From: CAZXDS01 sp964639525
Lineage (GTDB): Bacteria; Bacteroidota; Ignavibacteria; Ignavibacteriales; Melioribacteraceae
NCBI GenBank assembly: GCA_964639525.1
Contig: CAZXDS010000127.1
Coordinates: 1-10,088 of the forward strand
Direction: 5' to 3'
Length of the DNA: 10,088 nt
Positions within the stretch are counted from its first letter, which is position 1; the number at the start of each line of letters is the position of its first letter. The position numbers were made by a program, and so were the translations under genes. Below the pieces are notes generated by a model. That model made no database searches, was not told the origin of the DNA, and worked only from the letters and a program-made list of their open reading frames with translations. Shown here in pieces: positions 1-7,200 of the stretch.

Positions 1-320
1 ATTTGAATTTTAACTTTTCCTGTTTTGTTTTTGGATGTAATAAAAAGTAAATTTTCAAATTTGTCATATCTTGCTTCAACAATATCTCCGTTTTCAATAA
101 ATTTAAATTTGAACGGAGTTTTTCTGAAAGGAACTTCTTTACCCAATAAATTAATGGCAATTACTTTTACAATTATACGGTCTGTTGAATTAACTTCAAT
201 TTTATTGGGTGTAACATTTGTTTTTATTTCATAAATTGAAAAAAAGAAGTACCAAACAAGAGCAAGTACGAAGAGTAGTGCAGCAATGGCGATTAAAATA
301 TAAGTCAAATTTTTATTCAT
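1..320 (-). CDS. Partial membrane-anchored protein of unknown function, possible Ig-like fold
   Basis: This reading frame starts at an ATG (320-318) and stays open to the left edge, giving the first 106 codons of a longer protein. Residues 5-29 form one strongly hydrophobic helix (leucine, isoleucine, alanine, then WYFFF) after a short MNKN start, so it is an uncleaved signal anchor or N-terminal membrane anchor. The part after the membrane, from about residue 33 (VTPNKIEVNSTDRIIVKV), alternates hydrophobic and polar residues. It resembles the beta-strand pattern of bacterial Ig-like domains that begin with a V-x-P-x-x-I/V motif. I infer a protein anchored in the inner membrane and facing the periplasm. 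No Shine-Dalgarno sequence is obvious; a hairpin sits just upstream at 331-360. It lies 84 bp downstream of cysS on the same strand, behind the cysS terminator, so it is probably transcribed separately. The family is not recognised and the C-terminus is not visible. Confidence 0.7.
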   Translation of the reverse strand, partial: MNKNLTYILIAIAALLFVLALVWYFFFSIYEIKTNVTPNKIEVNSTDRIIVKVIAINLLGKEVPFRKTPFKFKFIENGDIVEARYDKFENLLFITSKNKTGKVKIQ

Positions 321-330
321 AAAAATTGTA

Positions 331-360
331 AAACGGATTCCGCCAAAACTGAAGCCGTTT
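331..360 (-). repeat. Inverted repeat (hairpin) in the leader of the partial membrane protein gene
   Basis: The outer arms AAACGG and CCGTTT are perfectly complementary. After one mismatched pair, TTC and GAA extend the stem around a 10-base loop. It lies between the cysS terminator and the ATG at 320. On the minus strand it is followed by TTTTACAATTTTT, so it could be a second, weak terminator hairpin or a 5' leader structure. Its role cannot be decided from the sequence. Confidence 0.4.
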
Positions 361-372
361 ATATTGCTAATG

Positions 373-403
373 AAAAAAAGTCGGCAGATTGAAATCAATC
401 TGC
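373..403 (-). terminator. Intrinsic terminator after cysS
   Basis: Directly after the cysS TAA stop (407-405), the minus strand has GCAGATTG, a 4-base loop (ATTT-type) and CAATCTGC (403-384). The next bases are CGAC and then a run of seven T (379-373). A hairpin followed by a T-run is the standard form of a Rho-independent terminator. The four bases between stem and T-run make it slightly non-ideal. Confidence 0.65.
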
Positions 404-404
404 T

Positions 405-1814
405 TTACTTTCTTGAATATGAAGTCCCGTCTTTTGTATCTTTCAGTTCAATGCCTAGCGCACCTAATTTATCTCTAATTTGATCGGAGAGATTGTAGTT
501 TTTATCAGCTTTAGCTTGCAAACGCAAGTCAATCAATACTTGAATCAGTTCTTTATCCAAGGTACTGTTTGAAGAAGTACTTTTAGTATTAAATTCAATA
601 ATCCCAAGAACTTCAACTGCAGTTTTTTGAAGAAATTGTTTTGCACTTTTGTAAAACTCAATTGATAACTTTTCCGAATTTGCAATTACGATATTTATAT
701 TTTTAACAAAATCGAAAATAACAGCTATTGCCTGCGAAGTATTAAAATCATCATCCATCGCATTTTCAAATTGGGTGTAATAATGCTTAAAATCAAAGTC
801 CGGTGTTTCACCGTTAGTTTCGGTGTTTTCCAATTCACTAAAAATTACATTGGCAAGATTAAATATTTTTTCCAATCCCTTTTCAGCTGAAGAAAGCAAA
901 TCTTTACTAAAAGCAAGCGGACTGCGGTAATGTGTTTGATTAAACAATAAGCGAATTGCAAACGGTGAAAATTCTTTTAAAATATCACGTGCAGTAAAAA
1001 AGTTCCCAAGCGATTTCGACATTTTTTCATTCTGCAAATTCAAAAATCCAAAATGGACCCAGTAGTGAACAAACTCATTTGTGCAGCATGCTTCACTTTG
1101 TGCAATTTCATTTTCGTGATGCGGAAAAATCAAATCGTTACCGCCCGCATGAATATCAATAGTTTGTCCTAAGTACTTCATGCTCATTGCAGAACATTCC
1201 AAATGCCAGCCGGGTCTGCCTTTTCCCCAAGGACTTTCCCAATACGGCTCGTTTTCTTTTGCTTTTTTCCAAAGTGAAAAATCAAGCGGATTATTTTTTA
1301 TATCATTTATTTCAATTCGTGAACCGGATTCCAATTGCTCGGTATTTTTTCCGCTTAATTTTCCGTAGCCGTCAAATTTTAATACGTTATAAAATACATC
1401 ACCGTTCTTGTTGTAAGCAAAGCCTTTGGATTCAAGGGTTTTCACCATATCAATCATTTCGGTCATATTTTCAGTGGCTTTCGGATATACATCGGCTTTT
1501 TTTACTTTCAATTTTGCAATGTCTTCCATAAATGCGTCAATATATTTTTGCGACAATTTGGTAACGGTAATTCCTGCCTCGTTTGCTTTTCTGATTATCT
1601 TATCGTCAACATCAGTAAGGTTCATTACGTATTTTACGTTGTAGCCTTTGTATTCCAAATATCTGCGAATGATATCAGCCATAATAAACGAACGTGCATT
1701 CCCAATGTGGAAATAATCGTAAACTGTGGGACCGCAAACATACATTGAAACGTTAGGCGGGTTAACCGGCATGAATTCTTCTTTTTTGTTGTTCAGTGTG
1801 TTGTAAATCTGCAT
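405..1814 (-). CDS. cysS: Cysteinyl-tRNA synthetase
   Basis: CysS charges tRNA-Cys with cysteine using ATP in the cytoplasm; it is a class I aminoacyl-tRNA synthetase. From the ATG at 1814 it has 469 residues, the usual length for bacterial CysS (about 460-500). The HIGH signature is HIGN at residues 36-39 and the KMSKS loop is KMSKS at 264-268. The zinc ligands known from the E. coli enzyme are matched by Cys27 (in YVCGPTVYD), Cys207 (in HLECSAM), His232 and Glu236 (in HHENE). The C-terminus carries the family's typical IRDKLGALGIELKDTKDGT segment in the helical tRNA-binding region. The start was moved: the frame can be extended to a TTG at 1838, but ATG 1814 has GGAG (1823-1820) at 5-base spacing and matches the family N-terminus (MQIYNTL), while the TTG lies inside a candidate promoter. 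It follows a TerB-like gene by 109 bp and ends at a hairpin/T-run terminator. All catalytic elements look intact. Confidence 0.97.
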   Translation of the reverse strand: MQIYNTLNNKKEEFMPVNPPNVSMYVCGPTVYDYFHIGNARSFIMADIIRRYLEYKGYNVKYVMNLTDVDDKIIRKANEAGITVTKLSQKYIDAFMEDIAKLKVKKADVYPKATENMTEMIDMVKTLESKGFAYNKNGDVFYNVLKFDGYGKLSGKNTEQLESGSRIEINDIKNNPLDFSLWKKAKENEPYWESPWGKGRPGWHLECSAMSMKYLGQTIDIHAGGNDLIFPHHENEIAQSEACCTNEFVHYWVHFGFLNLQNEKMSKSLGNFFTARDILKEFSPFAIRLLFNQTHYRSPLAFSKDLLSSAEKGLEKIFNLANVIFSELENTETNGETPDFDFKHYYTQFENAMDDDFNTSQAIAVIFDFVKNINIVIANSEKLSIEFYKSAKQFLQKTAVEVLGIIEFNTKSTSSNSTLDKELIQVLIDLRLQAKADKNYNLSDQIRDKLGALGIELKDTKDGTSYSRK

Positions 1815-1835
1815 CTTTGCTCCAAAAATTAGATT

Positions 1836-1869
1836 CAAAATATACTAATGCACTTTTGCTTTTACAAAA
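1836..1869 (-). promoter_or_regulatory. Candidate cysS promoter, Bacteroidota-like
   Basis: On the minus strand TTTTG (1869-1865) is followed after 20 bases by TATATTTTG (1844-1836). This resembles the Bacteroidota sigma factor consensus (TTG near -33 and TAnnTTTG near -7), with one extra base before TTTG. Transcription would begin near 1829, giving a very short leader with the GGAG ribosome site at 1823-1820. The pattern is seen directly; promoter function is inferred. Confidence 0.4.
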
Positions 1870-1904
1870 GGAGTACCTTGGTTTGTATCGCTTTGAATGA
1901 TTTT

Positions 1905-1923
1905 AGCGGGATACAATCCCGCT
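1905..1923 (-). repeat. Perfect palindrome directly after the TerB-like gene stop codon
   Basis: The arms AGCGGGAT and ATCCCGCT (8 bp, perfect) enclose a 3-base loop and begin on the base after the TAA stop (1926-1924). It is GC-rich against an AT-rich background. There is no T-run after it on the minus strand (AAAATCATT follows), so it is not a standard intrinsic terminator. It may protect the 3' end of the malQ-terB transcript, act as a weak terminator, or be one copy of a dispersed palindromic repeat. It shares flanking sequence with the hairpin after cysS. Confidence 0.55.
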
Positions 1924-2376
1924 TTACTTTAATTCTTCTTTTACACTCAATTTCGCTGCAATCATTTCCTTGTGCGATAGATTTAAATTATTAACAATTT
2001 TCCTTATTAAATAATCTTCGTATGCATGAAATTTTTCGTCAACGAAAATTAGACGCCAAAGATTTAGAAGTATTTGATATTTTTCTTCAGAAGAAAAGTT
2101 CTTGTTTATAGTGTCAGTAAATTCATATAAACTAACAGAATCCTTGATTTGTTTTTCTGATAATTTAATCAATTCGTTTACTTCGTCATTTTCAAGATTA
2201 AAAATCTGTTTCATAAGTTTAATGATTAATCCTTTTTCTTCTTTAGCAAAGTCATCATCCGCATTAGCTACTTCAATAAACAAGGCGCAAGTTGCAATTT
2301 GATTTTTTTTGTCATTGTCAACGGGTTCTTTATTATCCTCAACTATGGCAAACATTTTATTAAAAAAATCTAACAT
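1924..2376 (-). CDS. TerB-like domain protein (tellurite-resistance TerB fold)
   Basis: This is a 150-residue, mostly helical, soluble, acidic and lysine-rich protein. It resembles the TerB superfamily (TerB/DjlA-type all-helical domain) in having two similar half-motifs: residues 31-60 (ALFIEVANADDDFAKEEK, then a helix) and residues 105-133 (NLWRLIFVDEKFHAYEDYLI, then a helix). In both, an acidic turn after a hydrophobic helix (Asp40-Asp42; Asp113/Glu114 and Glu120) corresponds to the conserved acidic residues thought to bind metal in this fold. There is no signal peptide or membrane segment. The ATG at 2376 has AGGA (2390-2387) 10 bases upstream, rather far but usable. It lies 39 bp downstream of malQ with no terminator between them, so the two are probably co-transcribed. 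Small stand-alone TerB proteins occur widely outside tellurite operons and their role is mostly unknown, so tellurite resistance should not be assumed. Confidence 0.75.
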   Translation of the reverse strand: MLDFFNKMFAIVEDNKEPVDNDKKNQIATCALFIEVANADDDFAKEEKGLIIKLMKQIFNLENDEVNELIKLSEKQIKDSVSLYEFTDTINKNFSSEEKYQILLNLWRLIFVDEKFHAYEDYLIRKIVNNLNLSHKEMIAAKLSVKEELK

Positions 2377-2415
2377 AAATTATTTATCCTTTTATATTTT
2401 AATATTAATTGTCAA

Positions 2416-3933
2416 TTATTCGTGTACGTGTATTTCGGGTGGTCTCTCGTATAATATTGTTAAGCTCTTATATAGCTCAGTCAGTTGGTCATTTATTTGT
2501 TCCCAAGTAAATCTCCAAGTCCAATTGCCTCCAGGTTTTCCCGGAAAATTCATTCGAGCTTTGGTACCGAGATTCAATATATCCTGCATCGGAATAATTA
2601 CAAAATTTGCAACGGAAGAATAGGCTGCTCTGATTGCAGCCATACGAATGTCATCGCCTGAATATCCGAGGTAATTTGCCGCCCATTCAAATATTCCGGA
2701 ACCGTTATCTTTTTCAGTCTCAAAAAATCCGCGAGTTGTATCATTATCATGCGAACCTGTATAAACGACACAATTTTTCACATAGTTATGAGGAAGAAAA
2801 TTTTTATCGCCATCGGGTCCAAATGCAAATTGAAGAATCTTCATCCCCGGGAATCCAAAATCATCCCGCAGTTTTTCTACTGTCGGCGTAATAACACCAA
2901 GGTCTTCAGCAAGAATTGGAACATCGCCCAATTCTTCTTTTATAGAATTAAATAATTTTGCTCCGGGTGCATTTACCCATTTCCCGTTTTCCGCAGTTTC
3001 TGCACCTCCGGGAATTTCCCAAAATGCATCAAGTCCGCGAAAGTGATCTATTCGTACAATGTCAACAAGCTCATACATTTTTTTTAATCTTCTTTTCCAC
3101 CAAGCAAAATTATTCTTTTCCATTTCGTTCCATCTATAAAGGGGATTACCCCACAATTGTCCGGTTGGACTGAAATAATCCGGCGGTACTCCGGCAATTG
3201 TTTCTAATTTTCCTTTACTATCAATTGTAAATAAATTTTTGTTTGCCCAAAGATCCGCACTGTCATAAGCAATAAAGATTGGTAAATCTCCGATAATTTT
3301 TATTGATTTTTCATTCGCATATTTTTTAACAGCTTTCCACTGTTTATCAAAATAGAATTGTAAAAATTTTTGATAATTTATTTCTTCCGATAATTTTTCT
3401 TTCCACAAGTCAATACTTTTGGGGTCTCTGAAAGCAATATCATTTGACCACTTTGTCCATTGGACTCCGCCGTGGAATTCCTTTGCCGCCATGAATAAAG
3501 CATAATCATCAAGCCAAAATTTATTTTGCGTGCAAAAATCCGAACAACTTTGTTCCAATAGAAATTCTAAATTATTAAATTTTGAAAAGGCTAATTTTAA
3601 CAATTTAGTTTTTGCAATAATAACATTTCCATAATCAATTTTAGTACTATCAAATGTTGGATATGAATTGAAATCATCAGCAGTTAACAGACCTTCTTCC
3701 ACAAGCAATTCAGGGCTAATGAGCATTGGGTTACCCGCAAATGCTGAAAAGCATTGATATGGCGAATCTCCATAACCGGTAGGTCCAAGTGGAAATATTT
3801 GCCATAAATTTTGTCCTGATTGAACAAGAAAATCAATAAAGCGAAAAATATTTTTTCCAAAATCACCAATTCCAAATTTTCCGGGTAGAGAAGTCGGGTG
3901 AAGGAGTACTCCCGCTGATCTATTATATTGCAT
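2416..3933 (-). CDS. malQ: 4-alpha-glucanotransferase (amylomaltase, GH77)
   Basis: The enzyme transfers alpha-1,4-glucan segments between maltodextrins, releasing glucose, in cytoplasmic maltose/starch or glycogen metabolism. At 505 residues it has the size of the compact Thermus-type amylomaltases. The N-terminus (RSAGVLLHPTSLPG at 5-18, then LWQIFPLGPTGYGDSPYQ) is typical of GH77. Three catalytic acids can be placed by motif: nucleophile Asp296 in RIDHFRG, acid/base Glu343 in LAEDLG, and transition-state Asp396 in GSHDND. They lie within three residues of Asp293, Glu340 and Asp395 of Thermus aquaticus amylomaltase. The C-terminal PGKPGGNWTWRF motif (465-475) is also conserved. The ATG at 3933 has GAGG (3942-3939) at 5-base spacing, a strong ribosome site. 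It is the first gene of a leftward unit with the TerB-like gene and is divergent from nrdJ. The window has no other glycogen or maltose genes. No defects are seen. Confidence 0.96.
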   Translation of the reverse strand: MQYNRSAGVLLHPTSLPGKFGIGDFGKNIFRFIDFLVQSGQNLWQIFPLGPTGYGDSPYQCFSAFAGNPMLISPELLVEEGLLTADDFNSYPTFDSTKIDYGNVIIAKTKLLKLAFSKFNNLEFLLEQSCSDFCTQNKFWLDDYALFMAAKEFHGGVQWTKWSNDIAFRDPKSIDLWKEKLSEEINYQKFLQFYFDKQWKAVKKYANEKSIKIIGDLPIFIAYDSADLWANKNLFTIDSKGKLETIAGVPPDYFSPTGQLWGNPLYRWNEMEKNNFAWWKRRLKKMYELVDIVRIDHFRGLDAFWEIPGGAETAENGKWVNAPGAKLFNSIKEELGDVPILAEDLGVITPTVEKLRDDFGFPGMKILQFAFGPDGDKNFLPHNYVKNCVVYTGSHDNDTTRGFFETEKDNGSGIFEWAANYLGYSGDDIRMAAIRAAYSSVANFVIIPMQDILNLGTKARMNFPGKPGGNWTWRFTWEQINDQLTELYKSLTILYERPPEIHVHE

Positions 3934-4143
3934 TATTACCTCAAAAAGTAATTAAAAATAATGGAGGAAAATTAAATAAAAAAACAAGAGAAATTTAGGA
4001 AAAATTTTTACTATATTGAATTATCTTAGCGAGGGAGTAAACATATTGATTAACATTTTTATAATACATTTCATTTATTGATTTAATTAGTTGAAATTGT
4101 TAAGTTGCTCTTCACTTCCAGAATTTTATTTCTTTGAAAAATG

Positions 4144-4189
4144 AAACATTCGGCTGTTGACGAATTAAACATTCGGTTACTAACGAATT
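4144..4189. promoter_or_regulatory. Two tandem 23-bp dyad units upstream of nrdJ (candidate operator pair)
   Basis: Two adjoining 23-bp units (4144-4166 and 4167-4189) match at 19 of 23 positions. Each begins AAACATTCGG and ends ACGAATT, and the four differences lie in the middle. Each unit contains the inverted repeat ATTCG-N8-CGAAT. Conserved half-sites with a freely varying centre, repeated at about two helical turns, are what a pair of binding sites for a dimeric regulator looks like. The sequence does not match the NrdR box (roughly ACACWATATATWGTGT). It ends 83 bases before the nrdJ start codon; the regulator is unknown. Confidence 0.5.
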
Positions 4190-4203
4190 CAAATCAGGAA
4201 AGA

Positions 4204-4223
4204 TATTTGCAATTTTGCAAATA
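4204..4223. promoter_or_regulatory. Perfect 9-2-9 palindrome in the nrdJ upstream region
   Basis: TATTTGCAA and TTGCAAATA are exact reverse complements separated by TT. The site ends 49 bases before the nrdJ ATG and starts 14 bases after the tandem dyads. It could be an operator, or, if transcribed, an 8-bp AT-rich hairpin followed by ATTTTT. It does not match operators I can name. Confidence 0.45.
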
Positions 4224-4272
4224 ATTTTTCGGATGTATTTTATTATAAATTTTATATGTAGGAGTTGCTTTC

Positions 4273-7200
4273 ATGAAGATTACCCGACTATTTACTACGG
4301 CTAATAAAGAGCCATTAGAATCAGTAGATTTTGAAAAACGTGTATCGGAAATAAAAAATCCTGACGGAACAATTGTTTTTCGTTTGGAAGAAGTTTCCGT
4401 TCCCAAAAGCTGGTCGCAGGTTGCTACTGATATTATTGCGCAGAAATATTTTAGAAAAGCCGGAGTTCCCAGATTTACAAAAAAAATCAGGGAAAAGGGT
4501 ATTCCAGTTTGGCTGCAGCCTTCACTTCCGGATACTGAACTTCTATCAGAACTTCCTGAAAAAGAAAGATTTTCATCCGAAACAGATTCGCGACAAGTTT
4601 TTCACCGTCTCGCCGGAACGTGGACATATTGGGGATGGAAGGCTAATTATTTTGATACAGAAGAAGATGCACGCACGTTTTATGATGAAATGATTTTTAT
4701 GTTGGCAAATCAAATGTCAGCACCTAATAGTCCGCAGTGGTTCAACACAGGTTTACATTGGGCTTACGGAATCAATGGACCTTCACAGGGACATTATTAT
4801 GTTGATTTTAGAACTGGCAAGTTAACACAATCCGAAGATGCCTATACACACCCGCAACCACATGCTTGTTTTATCCAATCAGTAAGTGATGATTTGGTTA
4901 ATGAAGGCGGTATAATGGATTTGTGGATTCGTGAAGCGAGATTATTTAAGTACGGTTCCGGAACGGGTTCAAATTTTTCACAAATAAGAGGAAGCGATGA
5001 ACCATTAAGCGGCGGTGGCAAATCTTCCGGTTTAATGTCGTTTCTTAAAATTGGGGATCGCTCTGCCGGAGCTATTAAATCTGGTGGAACAACACGTAGA
5101 GCTGCAAAAATGATTACTATTGATATCGATCATCCCGATATTGAAGAATATGTTAATTGGAAAGTTCACGAAGAACAAAAGGTTGCTGCTTTAGTTGTGG
5201 GTTCACGGCTTTGTAATCGGCATTTAAATAATATTATGAAAGCCTGTTATGCAGAGCATCCTGAAAACGACAGGTTTAATAAACAAACAAATATCAGATT
5301 GAAAAGGGCTATAAGTGAGGCTCGAAAAGTTAGAATTCCTATGAATTACATAGAAAGAGTTGTACAGCTTGCAAAACTTGGATTTAAGTCAATAGAATTT
5401 CCTGAATACGACATCGACTGGAATTCCGAGGCATATGCTACTGTTGCAGGACAAAATTCTAACAATTCTGTTCGAGTAACAAATGATTTTATGTCCGCTG
5501 TTGAAAAAGATACGGATTGGAATTTGTATTGGAGAGTAGAATTAGACAAGGCTAAAAAAGAACAGAGAAAACCTAATCCCAGTAAAACTTTAAGAGCAAG
5601 AGAATTGTGGGATGATATTGGATATGCTGCATGGAGTTCTGCCGATCCGGGGCTTCAATTCCATTCAACAATTAACGAGTGGCACACTTGTAAGTCAAGT
5701 GGAACAATCAATGCCTCAAACCCGTGCAGTGAATATATGTTTCTTGATGATACCGCTTGTAATTTAGCCTCACTGAATTTGGTGAAATTTTATGATGACG
5801 AAAAGCAAAAATTTAATATTAAGTCTTTCAGACACGCATCAAGATTATGGACAATTGTTCTTGAAATAAGTGTTATGATGGCTCAATATCCAAGTAAGGA
5901 AGTGGCACAAAATAGCTATGATTTTAGAACTCTTGGTTTGGGCTATGCTAATCTGGGCTCTCTCCTTATGAGACAAGGTATTCCTTACAATAGTAAACAA
6001 GCATTTGCAATTGCCGGAGCAATTACTGCCATAATGCACATGAAGGCTTATACTACTTCAGCGGAAATGGCAAAGGAACTTGGCACATTTAATAGATATG
6101 AAATGAATAAAACAGATATGCTCCAAGTTGTGCATAATCACAAGCGGGTGGCATACAATGTTCCTAAAGAAGAGTATGAGGGTTTGTCAATATTTCCTGT
6201 TGGAATTGATCCGCAATTTTGTCCTTCGGATTTACTAAAAGCAGCAAGAGAAGATGCCGATAAAGCTTTTGAACTTGGGAAAAGACACGGTTTTAGAAAT
6301 GCTCAAGTTACAGTGCTTGCTCCAACCGGGACAATCGGATTAGTAATGGATTGCGATACAACGGGAATAGAACCGGATTTTGCATTGGTGAAATTTAAAA
6401 AACTTGCCGGCGGCGGATATTTTAAAATAATTAATCAGTCAATTCCTCCGGCTCTTAAAACTCTTGGCTATAATAATGAGCAAATAACGGAAATAGTTAA
6501 ATATGCAAAAGGTTCTGGTACTTTGGAAGGATGTCCTGCTATTAATTTTGAAACTCTTATGGAACGGGGATTTACTGAAGAAATTTTAAATAAAATTGAA
6601 GAAATGCTCCCCACTGTTTTTGAACTGGGGTTTGCATTTAATAAATATACTATCGGTGAAGAATTTGTTGAAGAAGTGCTAGGGATATCAGATAACTTAT
6701 TGGGTAAAAGTGAATATAATATTCTACAAGCCTTAGGTTTTACAAAAGATGAAATTGCCAAAGCAAATAATTATGTGTGTGGTACTATGACAATTGAGGG
6801 ATCGCCATTCTTAAAACAAGAGCATTATGCAGTTTTTGACTGTGCAAATAAATGCGGTAAAAAAGGGAATAGATTTATTGCTCCCGACGGACATATTAAT
6901 ATGATGGCTGCCGCTCAACCGTTTCTTTCCGGCGCAATTTCAAAAACAATTAATTTTACCAATTCGGCTTCAATAGAAGATATTAAAAATGCATATATGA
7001 AGTCGTGGAAATTGGGACTAAAAGCCAATGCTCTTTATCGCGACGGCTCAAAGCTTTCGCAGCCTCTAAATTCAGTTTCGGAAGAAGAAGTTGAGGAATT
7101 TATAGAACAGAAAGAAGAAAATGACATTGTAAAAATTGCTGAAAAAATCATTCACAGATATATTGCAAAAAGAAGAAGATTACCCGATAGGCGAGGAGGT

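Larger units (their letters stand above)
3934..4272. other. Divergent malQ-nrdJ intergenic region
   Basis: This 339-bp AT-rich stretch must hold promoters for both malQ (leftward) and nrdJ (rightward). No convincing ORF is present. Seen in it are the malQ ribosome site (3939-3942), a TATAAT hexamer at 4060-4065 without a good -35 partner, two tandem dyads (4144-4189), a perfect palindrome (4204-4223) and the nrdJ ribosome site AGGAG (4260-4264, 8 bases before the ATG). I could not fix a promoter for either gene with confidence. Confidence 0.6.

Noticed and set aside
25..234. 69-codon plus-strand ORF
   Set aside because: It is antisense to the partial membrane protein frame on the minus strand, which has a clear start, membrane anchor and beta-type pattern.
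1187..1531. 114-codon plus-strand ORF inside cysS
   Set aside because: It is the complement of conserved CysS coding sequence and has no ribosome site or family resemblance.
2468..2490. tRNA D-arm-like sequence TAGCTCAGTCAGTTGGT on the plus strand
   Set aside because: It lies inside the malQ coding region on the opposite strand (encoding part of NDQLTELYKS). No acceptor, anticodon or T-arm sequence is found at the right distances.
4007..4022. Possible NrdR box around TTTACTATATTGAATT
   Set aside because: Only the left half (CTATAT) fits. The right half lacks the WGTGT end, and there is no second box at the usual spacing.
3934..4272. Cobalamin riboswitch upstream of the B12-dependent reductase
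   Set aside because: No B12-box-like or other GC-rich conserved riboswitch core is visible; the region is AT-rich and holds only short dyads.
4373..4693. 106-codon plus-strand ORF inside nrdJ
   Set aside because: It is another frame of the conserved NrdJ N-terminal region, with a composition typical of a shadow frame.
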